In this document: positions 12,199 through 23,325 of the stretch, piece after piece
How positions within the stretch are numbered: position 1 is the stretch's first letter
Layout of the letters: each line of letters begins with the position of its first letter
NCBI RefSeq assembly: GCF_029784135.1
Contig: NC_073746.1
Coordinates: 256,594,994 to 256,658,993, forward strand
DNA from: Toxorhynchites rutilus septentrionalis
Lineage: Eukaryota > Arthropoda > Insecta > Diptera > Culicidae
Direction: 5' to 3'
Length of the DNA stretch: 64,000 bases
Notes under the pieces: model-generated
Seen by the model: only the letters and a program-made list of their open reading frames with translations
The model's database searches: none
Told to the model about the DNA's origin: nothing
Made by a program: the position numbers and the translations under genes

Positions 12199-13234
12199 TA
12201 GGGGAAATGGGGGTATGCCCAGCACCCCTTGAGTTTTACTAGAAAACTTTAATTAACTATGTTTTTGAACACTGTACAAGTTAGTATTTATTATTTTAAA
12301 TGTTTTAAATCAAATTCAACCCACCGTGATTCGTTAAATGTTAAAATATTAATAAAAACAAACGCGAGTGCCGATGATGTGCATCCGGATGTAATTTTTC
12401 GGTTGTGGAACTTAAGTTTTTATTCTTGAACGAGGTTTCAAATCTTTTTTCGCTGTTCCGCAGTTTGTTCCCGGGATTGTTAACTATCACTGGGATTCGA
12501 GTCGAATTAAGTTAAAGCAATAAATTAATAGAAATAGTCTCCTTAAAAATGTATGCTATTGGGGTAAGACCGTCATCCTTTGAGTGGAGTAAGCTCGGCA
12601 TGATTTCCAGTTAGTTGAAGGTTATTGGGACATATTTTCCACCTATTTCAGATGCCTCGCAGCTCCCAAGGAAATCGAATTGTGATAGTGGGTCCCAGGA
12701 GAATCACAGTTTTGCAAAAGAGGCTATCGTTGGTGGAGCCTTGGAGACTTTGGAATCCCCAGGTCTACATTACAGGATCAGGTGGTTTGAGGTGCCGTAT
12801 GATCGATTTGCCTCATATCAAATTCCTTTCTTTTCCATATACCATGTTCACCGCAGCTTTTTTTCCGACCATATCTTCGGAATCAGTTGAGCGATTCGAA
12901 CCATATTCGATAGCGACATCTAGAATTAGAATACCTCCCATTTGGCGGTTGCCATATTCAAACTGGTTCAGCTGATGTCAAGTATATCTATTGACAAATT
13001 GAGGGGCCCGTTGTTACCCCCATGGGGTGCCGGTTACACCCGCACTGGTTGGTGAACTCTGTTTTTATGTCAGCTTTGAAAATTGATTATTGCAAAAATT
13101 GCACTGATTTTTCTTAGATCTCATGGAAAATAATCTAGACAATGATTCTGCGAGGAAAACATAACAATGTGTGCCTTCAGATCTCACAAAACAATACTTT
13201 CCCTTATGGGGCCGGGCTTACCCCAATTCCCCTA
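12199..13234. mobile_element. TA-flanked MITE with TAGGGGAA ends, copy I
   Basis: The left end reads TAGGGGAAATGGGGGTATGCCC. The reverse complement of the right end reads TAGGGGAATTGGGGTAAGCCC. The first TA of each is the presumed target duplication. Further GGGGTAAG/CTTACCCC-like motifs occur inside (12562, 13010-13045). ORFs of 91 and 116 codons inside show no transposase motif, so the element is taken to be non-autonomous (~1.03 kb). Confidence 0.7.
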
Positions 13235-13290
13235 CGTTCCATTGTAACGACTTACTACACAGCAATTCCATGAAACAGGATATACAGGCC

Positions 13291-13362
13291 GAACTCGATT
13301 ATCCGGAGACTCGATTATCCGGAAACTCGAATATCCGGAATTCGATTATCCAGAGTATCGAG
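13291..13362. repeat. Short tandem repeat of CTCGATTATCCGGA
   Basis: Four imperfect ~16-bp units in a row: CTCGATTATCCGGAGA, CTCGATTATCCGGAAA, CTCGAATATCCGGAAT, TTCGATTATCCAGAGT. A related single copy, TTTCGATTATCCGCAG, lies at 14127. The sequence resembles subterminal repeats of DNA transposons, but no element boundary was found. Confidence 0.6.
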
Positions 13363-13404
13363 GTTTTGATATTTTTTATCAGAAATTTTGAGTAATTTGT
13401 TGAT

Positions 13405-14052
13405 ATACGCTGAACTCGCTTTTACGCGGTTTATGGAATCTACGCGGATTTCGGAATTTACGCGGTTTTTTAACGCGGACTTCGAAATTTACGCGTTTTT
13501 TTACGCAGCACTTATCAACAGCGTACAAATTCAATGTTCTAATTGGTGTGACTTTTCGCTAAATAAATTTGTATTGTATCACTGATTAATAGCTGAGAAA
13601 TAAAAGGAGATACAGATTTCATGATTGCAGCATACAAAAAAATCAGTTAATGAATTGTTAGAAAATGGGTTGCATTTCAATCAATAATTCACTGTTTGTA
13701 AGATTTTTATACAGATTTTGAAATATACCCGGATATTTTTACGCAGATTTTGGAATTTACGCGGTTTTTTAAGCGGATTTCGGAATTTACGCGGTTTTTT
13801 TTACACGGACACGGAATTTAAGCGGTTTTTTACGCAGCACGTATCAACCGCGTACAAATTCAATGTGCTAATTGGTGTGACATTTCACTAAATAAATTTG
13901 TATTGTATCGCTGATTAGTAATATCATGATTGCAGATTTATTAGATTTTTATACGGATTTTGAAATATACCCGGTTTATTTTTACGTGGATTTTGGAATT
14001 TACGCGGTTTTTGTTTACGCGGCACGTATCCCCCGTCTAAAAACCGACTCCA
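13405..14052. repeat. ACGCGG minisatellite element, larger copy
   Basis: Repeats of TTTACGCGG spaced by GGAATTT occur at 13419-13507, 13735-13830 and 13980-14020. They are separated by near-duplicate spacers containing CGTACAAATTCAATGT and CTAAATAAATTTGTATTGTATC (about 13526 and 13852), so a unit of about 330 bp has itself been duplicated. The right border ends CTCCAGTGTA, which echoes the TACACTCAGG end of the smaller element at 7645. The left border is uncertain. Confidence 0.6.
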
Positions 14053-14528
14053 GTGTACTTCATAAATAAGATTATTTGAACAACATTTAACATAGCTAGG
14101 TAATGGAGGGACTGCAACTAGTTTCGATTATCCGCAGTAGATTAATATACGTTGGAAATTCTAAAAAAAAATGAATACATTTATTTAATATGATCATTTA
14201 TTGAAAGATGGATGTAGCTAGGATGAGAAGGGTCCGTTTAGTATGTTTAAATCCTGTTATCCACAGTGTAACATATATAATATGATCATTCGAATAATCA
14301 TGGATGTAGTAAGGAAAAAGAAAAGATGGGGTAGGAGCGTTGAGAATGTTGCAAAGAATAGAAACAAATGTGATAAACCTTTGAATTCGCTTGGATAGTT
14401 AAAGACTTATTGGATTCTCAAAAGACGTCTTATTGGCATCTTCATATGTTACGATGTTATCGCAGAATAGATTTGATAAAACTTGTTTGGCAACTTATTA
14501 TTTATTTCGTTTTAAAAACAAATATGTG

Positions 14529-15008
14529 CATTAGAGTGCCAATGAAAATGGTAATCTCTAATTTACAAATGAGACTTCCTGAAAAATGTTGATTCCCTCG
14601 TAAAAATACACTATACAACATTTTAGTTCAATCGGACTTTATTTACTATTGTCGCAAAGACGCCAAAGTTTGAGTCTTCCAAAGATCATAAAATCACCTA
14701 AGGAGGTAGTGCATGAAACCGGAGTTTTGAAAAAAAAAATATGATGCCAATTGTCTTTAAATTTCATGACACGTAGAGATCTACTGTCATCTCGTTTTTT
14801 TTTTGTCATCTAAATTGAGAAATTCGATTTTGGATAATATCCCTTATGCATTGCGATTTTCGAAAAATTGAAACATTGACGACTGTGCGACACTAGTAAG
14901 TAAAGTCCGATTGAGCTGAAATTTTGCATAGGGTATATTTTTAGCAGGAAGCCCCTTTCGAAAACCCAAAGGCCACTTTTTTCCCATACATTCATTGGCA
15001 CTCTAATG
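14529..15008. mobile_element. Inverted-repeat MITE (CATTAGAGTGCCAATGA ends)
   Basis: The left terminus CATTAGAGTGCCAATGA and the reverse complement of the right terminus are identical over 17 bases and continue imperfectly. Subterminal blocks are also inverted: CAATCGGACTTTATTTACT near 14630 against AGTAAGTAAAGTCCGATTG near 14893. No coding capacity. The flanking duplication cannot be placed because the border itself is palindromic. Confidence 0.7.
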
Positions 15009-15914
15009 TGCATAATAAGCAACAAAGAAAAAATTGAAAATTATCATTTTTCTCTAAAATATTTTTAAGTAATTCTCGCAGTAGGAATTCTATTTCCATT
15101 GGCAATCCGTTTTCCTCAGCCCAAGTAATAACTTCTCCGATTGCACATAAGGCTGTTCCATTTGAACCCCAATTTTCGGACTCTTTATCTTCATTAACTC
15201 ATCTCAGAAATCTGTGTTTGGAATGTATTTTTACTACCAATTTTTTATTAGAATATATTTCTGTATTTCTTTCAGATAAGCGTTATTAGAATGATAATCT
15301 TTGTATTATAAAAAAACAGAATTGTATAGTGGCGTTACAGAAAAAATTAAAGTCATATTCTGGACGAAAGCTGTACATCCAGAAAAATACACTAGAAAGA
15401 AATCAAATGAAAAATGAATTGCACTCAATTTTCTTGATTCGCTACCAAAACATTTAGCGATCCATTTTTTTTTATATATACATCAAACATCAGAGGGAAT
15501 GGATGGAACGCTAATCACGATGTAATTGTAGAAAATGGGAAAATTCAATTTTCCGAATTTTCCCATTTTCCTTCAGTGTTTTTCTAAAAAAATCAACTGT
15601 CATGTTTGGTTCGAATATAGCTCAAGGAATAAATTTGTGAAATTCAATAAATTTGATAAATTCAACTTAAAAATAATAAAAAAAAAACGAACGCGACAGA
15701 GCTCATGTTTAAACAAAGTAAAAACAAAATGTATAAAATATTAAATTTTGTTTTCACTTCATATCTTTAAGACATTTATGCTTTAGATTTATCATGTTAA
15801 AATTGACTGCTAAAAGTTCGTGCTAATGTATAAATACTCGCTTGGCCTCAAAAACAGTACGGAAGGCAAATGAGAAATCACATAAACACGTTGAGCACTG
15901 CGTCGGTCCCTGGG
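15009..15914. other. Non-coding, nothing recognised
   Basis: Strongly AT-rich DNA with short A- and T-runs and no credible gene or repeat. Confidence 0.4.
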
Positions 15915-16099
15915 ACTGACACTGAACTCTTGGCACCGGTCTAATCGGACCGACAGTGGACTTTTCGTTTGTCGTCTGCAACAATAATGCTGGAAAACGA
16001 TTTTTAGAAACATCCACTATCAATCCACAGGGATCGACGTGGGCCAGACGAAAAGTTTATTGTCGGTCTCCTAGTTCAGTTGGAGTTCAACGTGTCAGT
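15915..16099. repeat. Long hairpin (fold-back) MITE
   Basis: The arm 15915-15969 (ACTGACACTGAACTC ... GACCGACAGTGGACTTTTCGT) is an imperfect inverted copy of 16041-16099 (ACGAAAAGTTTATTGTCGGTC ... GAGTTCAACGTGTCAGT). The ~70-base loop is unique. This is typical of a fold-back element. It ends 17 bases before the DD37E transposon. Confidence 0.6.
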
Positions 16100-16115
16100 T
16101 TTGCCTACACTAATA

Positions 16116-17410
16116 AAGGGTGTGTCACATCAAATTGCATCACGGAAAAAACGCTGTAGAAATTTAATTTTTAGGAATTATATCTTCAGCTTTCGCTTAT
16201 AATCAGATAAGAGTGTATAGATCACGTTGGCCATGCTTCACTGTCAACTTTTCGTCAATGTCGTCGAACGTAAAAGAGCGTCGTGAATTAATCCTGCGCA
16301 CTCATTTCGAGAATCCGGAGTTGTCACATCGGGACATCGGTAAGATACTGGGAATCGTCCAATCCACGTTCAGCAGAGTACTAAAACTATACTTCGAGAA
16401 CCTAACCTAACCTAATCGACCGGAAGGTGAAGAACGGCAAAAATGGATGCTCCGTCAGTGAAAAAGATCACAAGCGCGTAGTTAAGCAGTTTAGACGTGA
16501 TCCGAGAAGTTCGGTCCGGGATGTCGCCAATAAGCTGAATTTGTCAAGTTCATTCGTCCAGCGGACCAAGCAGCGGGAGGGCCTGCGTACATACAAGGTT
16601 CAGAAGACTCCTAACCGCGACGAAAGGCAAAACATGGCGGGGAAGACGCGAGCCCGGAAGCTGTACACCGAAATGCTGACGAAGCCGCATTGCCTGGTAA
16701 TGGACGACGAAACCTACGTCAAAGCGGACTTTCGTCAGCTGCCGGGCCTGTTGTTCTTCTCCGCAGAGGACAAATTCAGCGTTCCGGAGGAGATTCGCAA
16801 GCAGAAACTATCCAAGTTTGCCAAAAAGTACATGGTGTGGCAAGCGATCTGCTCTTGCGGAAAGCGGAGCGCCCGTGATGACCGGCACGGTAAACGGGCA
16901 GGTTTACCTTAAGGAGTGCCTACAGAAGCGCTTACTACCACTATTGAAGCAGCATGAGGGCCCGTCCATCTTCTGGCCGGATCTCGCTTCGTGCCACTAT
17001 TCAAAGGACATGTTGGAGTGGTACGAAGCCAACGGGGTCACCTTCGTGCCAAAGGAAATGAACCCGCCCAACGCGCCGGAGCTTCGCCCAATAGAGAAAT
17101 ATTGGGCGATTATGAAGCAGGCCCTCCGGAAGAACCCAAAAGTTGTCAAATCGGAGGCGGACTTCAAGAGAAAATGGATTTCTGTTCAAAAAAAAACAAA
17201 CTACAGTCTGACGTTGTACAAAACCTTATAGACGGGGTAAAGAGGAAGGTGCGAGCATACGGGCTTGGGCTCGAAGTATGAATAAAAAGAAAATGCCAAT
17301 AGTTGTTTAATAGTTTTTGTTTTACTGTCTAAAATTTTCAAAAGGATCGGTCTACTGGGCGAATTTCTACAGCGTTTTTTCCGTGATGCAATTTGATGTG
17401 ACACACCCTT
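16116..17410 (+). mobile_element. Complete Tc1/mariner element, DD37E (ITmD37E-like)
   Basis: The 1295-bp element is bounded by TA on each side (16114-16115, 17411-17412). It has perfect 49-bp terminal inverted repeats at 16116-16164 and 17362-17410 beginning AAGGGTGTGTCACATC. The internal transposase has a DD37E spacing (see its own entry), which is the signature of the ITmD37E lineage described from mosquitoes. Because the ends are perfect, the copy could in principle be moved in trans by a related enzyme, although its own gene is broken. Confidence 0.92.
16258..17281 (+). pseudogene. DD37E Tc1/mariner transposase, frameshifted
   Basis: The start is taken at 16258 (MSSNVKERREL). Block 1 (to 16408) carries the first helix-turn-helix, HRDIGKILGIVQSTFSRVLK. 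Block 2 (16427-16870, next frame) carries the second, VRDVANKLNLSSSFVQRTK, and the first catalytic Asp in VMDDETYVK. Block 3 (about 16850-17185) holds the second Asp in FWPDLASCHYS and the final Glu in ELRPIEKYW. Thirty-seven residues lie between the last two. Block 4 (17197-17281) ends RAYGLGLEV. Three frame changes break it: a (CCTAA)-type expansion at 16401-16415, a shift near 16855-16875 and an A-run near 17189. Otherwise the coding sequence is well preserved, so inactivation looks fairly recent. Confidence 0.88.
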
Positions 17411-17484
17411 TATCCTTAATTGAAACGGGGAAATTTTTTTTTTCAATTACATTATTGGGAGGAACGATTAAAATTCGATCAACT

Positions 17485-18050
17485 TAGATTTGACGTTTTG
17501 ACGTAGGATTACGTCTTTCGGGAACAAATTGAAAACCGAAAATCGAGTACATCGTGAAAATTGTCCAATTTCAAACGGTTATTGCTCAGTCATTTCATGA
17601 TGGATTGATGAAATTTTTGCGTCAATCGATTTCGGTACTCCACAACAATTTTTTATCTTGAATAAAATAATATATGTCATGAAACTAACTATCGAACAAT
17701 TGAAATATCTCAACCCCTGTACTAACGGAAATACCCACTTCAGATTGGTCGAAATTGACGACACATGCGGTGATTCCCTAACAGAGACATCAAACCCAAG
17801 CTGCGTGGGGGAATTCGATATTGCAATTAAATGAAAGTAGGGGGAGCTTTTTTCCCCCCGATATGTTTTTCCTAACAGAGACATCAAAACCGAGCTGCCT
17901 GGAGGAAATCGGCATTGCAAATACATGAAAGGAGAGGGAGCTTTTGCTCCCACCGAAATATGTTCCCTAACACAGACATCTAAACCAAGGTTCCCGAGGG
18001 AAATCGACATTGCAAATATATGCAAGTCGGGGGCATTTTTATATTGCAAG
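17485..18050. repeat. Repeat with GACGTAGGATTACGTC motif and 3 x 94-bp tandem units
   Basis: Starts near TTTTGACGTAGGATTACGTC (17493), a motif that recurs at 19038, 34392 and (inverted) 52482. The distal part is three tandem units beginning CCTAACAGAGACATC at 17777, 17871 and 17966 (the third CCTAACACAGACATC). Each unit has GGGGAAATCG(A/G)CATTGCAA followed by a GGGGAGC..GCTCCC-type hairpin and ATATGTT. No coding capacity. Confidence 0.7.
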
Positions 18051-18059
18051 TAAGGTGAG

Positions 18060-19130
18060 TGATACGATTAATTCTAGCAAATTAAATTTAAATTTGGAAC
18101 TTAAATGTTGGTTGCTTCGTGAAATTTCATATCAATGACCGATCGTGTATTGTGAAAAATTTATTTCAATTTTATAAATAAAAACCAAGATGTGTTCTCG
18201 CTCGAGAACGGGTCGTTCGGTTTAAGCTGTCTATTTTGTTGTGTTTCATTTCACCCAAGGAAAGTTCATGCGGCGAGAAAAAATTGGAATAGTGAAGAAA
18301 TATTCGAAAAAGTGATTTCCCATATGCTCTACATATCGTATTAGGTGCTGTTAGTCCAATTAAAATTTGCATTGGGTTGAGTAAACACTCAGAAAGTAAA
18401 AATTATAAAACAAAATTACCTTTTCCATTTCAAATATGTTTTCTCTGTATTAAAGTAACTGATGAGAAAAATTGATAATTGTGTTCGGTATTGGTAATTA
18501 TCTTATGTTACATTGGAGAGTTTTTTCCTTTAATTCATCCATACATAACACAGGAGGCATCTCGTCTAAGGTCACAGGGGGCGGTTTTCGTCATTTCTCA
18601 TTTCACTTCGGCATCTTCTATCTGATACGCACCACCGAACGACTGTTTACCATACTTCTGTTATCATAAATCGGTAAACACTAGTGGAGTGAACATACAA
18701 TACCCAACAACCAAACAAAATTGCCCTTTTCAGGGCCACCAACTCATTATCAAAGAGTTTAACGATGTAATTCTTCAAACATATCCAAAATCAACAGATA
18801 GTCTAACGGAATCCTACGTCAACTATTCGGTCGAGTCTCGGACACAACCCTTCTGTGACTTTTTTTAGTGTGTTTTTAAAAAAATCTAAACAGCCCACAT
18901 TTTGTAAGTGTGTTTGTAAAGAATAATTCTTCTATTTTGATTTTATCGTTTGCTCTTTGCTTTGTTAAGCGGCCTTGTCGATTTTGTTCGCCACAGAACG
19001 CCAGATTGCTTTGAACTATCTTTAGTTTTCCTGCCTTTTTACGCAGGACTACGTCTTTTAGTAAGAGTGAAATCGCGGGTTTTATAAATGAGTCCCAAAA
19101 TTATATCGTAACTTTTAGCAGCCTTAAAAA
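18060..19130. other. Non-coding, nothing recognised
   Basis: AT-rich DNA. The only notable feature is TTTTTACGCAGGACTACGTC at 19036, an isolated copy of the motif described for 17485. No credible gene. Confidence 0.4.
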
Positions 19131-19131
19131 A

Positions 19132-19235
19132 ATGTGCAAATTGATGGATATCTGTTTCTTCAAGCAAATAATATTCCAATCGCAGCGAAAAAATATTTTT
19201 CTGGGTGGCAATATAGTTGCCACAGGGAAAATAAA
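19132..19235 (-). repeat. Fragment of the TTAA MITE family
   Basis: Carries the palindromic motif GGTGGCAATATAGTTGCCAC at 19204-19223. On the minus strand this is followed by AAAAATATTTTTTCGCTGCG, matching TTTTCGCCGCGC of the 5939 copy. The ends are missing. Confidence 0.5.
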
Positions 19236-19239
19236 GAAA

Positions 19240-20315
19240 AGTATACCATGCAATTTTATGCATATCTTGTCGATAAGAGTAATCTTACGGCTTCGTCTCA
19301 TAGAAATATTTTTTCAATGGGATTTTGCTATATTGGTGGCTTATTTGGTTTAGTAGTAAATACAAAAATTAGATATATGTCAAATTGTATCTAATATACA
19401 AAATAACATAATGATCGTTATCGAGAACAATGCGTACCATTATGAGCGGCTATCAAAATCTCATATATTTTCCTCGCTGGAATTGCTCTCTAGATGTGCT
19501 AACCCATTACCGAACGATTACAATTCCCTGAGTACGACCATGCTCGTTCAACAAAAAGCATCACTAGATTGAGTTAATTCGCGATTCCGACACATCCCCA
19601 TTCAATATTGCTCATTTTCTCTCACACCCCTGTCAAGCTTTCAGCTAAATGGAAAACTGGCGTCATTAGATAATAATGAATAACAATTTCAGCAATTGCC
19701 ATTATACCTCCTACCCAGCAAACCACCCATCGGGCAGGCAGAACAGACTTCGGGTCGTACAACGTTATTTTGTATCTCGGTCGAGATTATCTCCGATCTG
19801 AATTATGTAGGCTGAGAGGAGAGCATCGGCCCCAGACGAAAGTCGAAACGCTAACCAACCGGATGTTCTGATGCTAGTTTTCGAAATGCGGTTTGGGCTT
19901 TAGTGAAATCTTCTTCTGGTGGCTTCTAGAGTCGGCATAGGATAGAAGAGAGAAGCATTAATATTTAATCTCTTGGTCCTCGTTCGCACTTCATAAATCT
20001 ACGGCCGAGAATTACCCAACCAGCAGGAAATTCAACTGGGGTCAGTAAGCGCTATGTCTGCTCGTAGGGAGACCATTGCAAGCAGTAACTCATTGATGGT
20101 AATTTTATAACCACTAAAACATGACTGGAGGCTACCCTCGGGTATGGATATATTGTTTATATTGAACTCACAATATTGAATGAATAAACAACCCTTAAAT
20201 GTATGAGGCTTCTAAGATTTTTTCGATATGTACACCCTTGAGCATATCAGAAGATTTACAGTATTCGACAAAATCTGATAAAATCCGACCGAAAAAGGAT
20301 ATTAATCTCATCAGA
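19240..20315. other. Non-coding, nothing recognised
   Basis: Includes a moderately GC-rich, unique-looking stretch (19580-20100). No ORF with a domain, no RNA gene and no repeat seen. Confidence 0.4.
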
Positions 20316-20378
20316 TTTTTATTTATTTATTTATTTATTTATTTGCCAATAGGCTAGAAGCCCCAATGGTAGCCTTAT
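20316..20378 (-). repeat. Non-LTR retrotransposon 3' end
   Basis: On the minus strand: a stem-loop AGGCT ... AGCCT, then ATTGGC and a perfect (AAAT)n tail of about six units. This is the 3'-end architecture of CR1/Jockey-like LINEs and parallels the stem-loop plus AT tail at 63352-63402. Only about 60 bp remain. It abuts the MITE at 20379. Confidence 0.5.
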
Positions 20379-21167
20379 CAGGGGGAATGAGGGTAAGATT
20401 GACACGTTAAGAAGAACTTCAATTGTATTTTTGGAAACTGGAAACTAGTTATACTGGGTTTCGAAATAATTGGTCAAATGTTTTATAAAAATGTGTGTTT
20501 CCATGTTTTTACTGAAATTAAAAAAAAGCTGAAAAGTAGAACATTTTTATCGATGCGGGCATAGTGGACATGCAGTGGGGGTAGTATGGATAGGTTAATA
20601 ATATACGAAGCGTGGAAGTTTATCGCTCGCGAGAGGAATAATTTCGCTCTCTCTGTGTTTGTGTGTCCAGTAACTGAAATAGAACAAAAAGGGAAAGCAA
20701 TATAAAAAAGCGTTGAATATTTTTCCCTTTACTTTCCATCATGCATTGGATGTGATTATGGATGTAACTGTTCATTTCAACCCCACCAGTGCAATTATTT
20801 CAATAATTTTAATTCACCACTCACGAATGAATTTACTTTTCCGTGCATTCCTAATATCGCTTCTCTGTTAACTCACAAACCGAAATATAACCATCAGCGA
20901 ATTCTATTTTGCATTTAAACCACTGAAAATGCTTAACATCGAAGCCGCAAAAATTACATCCACAAGCGGAATCATGTTTGATTTTTGGTTTTTGTTTCAC
21001 TGTTCCATTTTTGATCAATATTCTTTGTCATAGGATGGTTTAAATATTATAGAATAGCATTTAGAAGGTATTCCCATCAACAAAAATTTAAAATTCATAA
21101 TGCAACTATACAAATCAACCACTTGCCCATCATACCCCCACTGTTCGCCTTACTCACGGTTCCCCTA
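20379..21167. mobile_element. MITE with (T)AGGGGAA ends, copy II
   Basis: The left end CAGGGGGAATGAGGGTAAG and the reverse complement of the right end TAGGGGAACCGTGAGTAAG form imperfect inverted repeats. A second inverted pair lies further in: GCAGTGGGGGTAGTATGG at 20572 and CATCATACCCCCACTG at 21129. These resemble the ends of the copies at 12199 and 33143. Non-coding. Confidence 0.6.
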
Positions 21168-22029
21168 TCTAAATTGAAACAATCGTCCATTATTATCTGA
21201 TCACTGGAGCCACGCCTCACTTCTGAAGAATCGGCAGTCTAATATTTTGTCCATTTAGGATGGTTTTCTCACGTGGTGTGTCACATCAAAACGAAGAAAC
21301 GCACTCTGTGTGCAAATTGATCGTTATCGATGACTGTTTGTTTTGGAATATTGTCAGTCTATGGCAGACATCGGATGTCGGTCGAAGTATGGTTTGTGTA
21401 TTCTCATCCCACCAAACATCGGTTTGATGTCTGATGAAACGATGAAGATTACATCGTTCGGCACGTTTGGTCGAGTGTTTGACTGTTAACTGCTTGTGGC
21501 CATTGAACGTGCGATAATTAAAAGCATACATTAGTGCGAAAAGCTGCCGAGGACGGGTCTCAGCCGAGAGTATTACCTGTTTCTGGTTGAGGAGGTAGAA
21601 CACTTGTTGAAATGGACGCCAGTAACGATTGGTTCACACTTCCCAGCTCATTTAATCTGCTTGGAGATGATTAGAAGGCCATTACTGAAAGTCGCTTGAT
21701 AATTGTGAAACCCTTTTATGATAGACATTTACTGCGTTTCACAATATTCAGAGAGATAACGCAGATAATTTGGATGGATTTAGTAAGTGAGTGTAATTTT
21801 TCATCTTTCTACTCCCATGTTAGAAAACTCGTTACCACGTTATTTTAAAATTATGAAGAAGATTGACAATGAAGATCTGTTTACGAGGAATAGTAAGGCA
21901 AATGATTTTGGTTTGTCCACTTTGTTGAATGCTCTAATTCAGCACACTTTTGTCAAATCAGGTATTCGAATGTTTCAAAACATATGAATAAAATTGTCTT
22001 TTCCACGATTTACAGTAGTTTTATAGTAT
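21168..22029. other. Non-coding, nothing recognised
   Basis: A minus-strand ORF of 105 codons (21286-21603) has no recognised domain. No repeat structure seen. Confidence 0.4.
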
Positions 22030-23325
22030 ACTAGCTGACCCGGCAAGCTTCGTCCCGCCCAAAATTTGTTTTTTGTTATTAATACCTACAAACATTCACG
22101 TTTTCTTACTATGAGCAAGTTCATGGGTCCAATCGCAGAACTGTTCATTGATTGATCTTTTAATCGACTCCGCTGAATTTATCTTTTACTATAAAATTCC
22201 TAGTATTTCTAACAAAACTCATCATTATAATATTAGATTATTTTCAAATACAATTCTCGTTCAAGATTCTTCAACCACTTGCAAATAACATGTTTCTCCG
22301 TTACATGGAATGAATGTTTTATACAGAAAATATGATAGAATATAGACAACCCTAAATCGGACAATTCCTTCCTCGAGTTCTGCTCTTATCAACACATAGG
22401 GCGATCCTTTTTTTTGGTATAGAAAGAAGAAGATATAGGAGTGCGTTTCATCACATTAAAATCCATTTCCAGTTTCGAAAAAAGATCAATTTCGCTAGCG
22501 CAAACATCAAATGGACTAACAGCACTTGTCACTATTCCCTTCCTTTTTTCCTTCAGAGTTTTCCGAAAATTTTCAATTGTCATGTTTGGAGGGGTGTCAT
22601 AGAGAAACATTTCTCATACCCAAAAACCCTCACATCCCAAATTGTACTTGATTAGTTCTCGAATAATGCAGAAATTTGTGTTTCATTTGTATGACAGCAC
22701 ACACTTAGAGAGCGGGAGGAGTGTCTAACCACCAAAGAAACATGTATTGCATCCTATAACCTCTACATGCCAAATTTGGCTTCGTTTGCTTGATTAATTC
22801 TCGAGTTATTCAGAAATTTGTGTTTCATTTGTATTGCAGCCCCCTCTTAAAGAGGGGGTGCAGAGTCTAACCACCATAGAAATATTTATTGAACCCTAAT
22901 ACCTCAATATGCCCAATTTGGTTTCATTTGCTTGAATAATTCTCGAGTAATGCAGAAATTTGTGTTTCATTTGTATGGCAACCCCCCCTTAGAGAGGAGA
23001 GTGGAGAGTCTAACCATCATAGAAACATTCATTGTACCCTAAAACCTTCACATGCAAAATTTGATTTCATTTTCTTGATTAGCTCTCGAGTAATGCAGAA
23101 ATTTGTGTTTCATTTGTATGGCTGCTCCCCCTAAAAGAGGGGGGAGGAGTATCTAACCACTATAAAAACATTTATTGCACCCTAATACCTCAATATGCCT
23201 AATTTGATTTCATTTGCTTGAATAATTCTCGAGTAATGCAGAAATTTGTGTTTCATTTGTATTGCAGCCCCCCCTTAGAGTGGGGGGTGGAGAATCTAAC
23301 CACCATAGAAATATTTATTGCAACC
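22030..23325 (-). repeat. Microsatellite-type tandem-repeat element, copy A (first part)
   Basis: The minus-strand terminus is at 22030 (ACTAGCTGACCCGGCAAGC on plus), followed by a conserved unique end containing AACATGTTATTTGCAAGTGG and TCTGCGATTGGACCCATGAAC on the minus strand. Beyond about 22610 come tandem units of ~144 bp (TCTCGAGTAATGCAGAAATTTGTG near 22656, 22798, 22940, 23084 and 23226). The element is split at 23325 by the BEL retrotransposon and resumes at 30968. The terminus and the associated (TA)n/(GTCT)n tracts in sister copies resemble dipteran mini-me / Helitron-derived repeats; that class label is a recollection and not proven. Confidence 0.75.
23321..23325. other. Target-site duplication CAACC (left copy)
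   Basis: CAACC directly precedes the TG of the LTR here and recurs at 30968-30972 directly after the other LTR's CA. Five base pairs fits BEL/Pao integrases (typically 4-6). Confidence 0.9.

Noticed and set aside
16396..16416. Interstitial telomeric DNA
   Set aside because: Only three CCTAA units, inside a transposase gene, and a dipteran would not be expected to have this telomere type. Slippage explains it.
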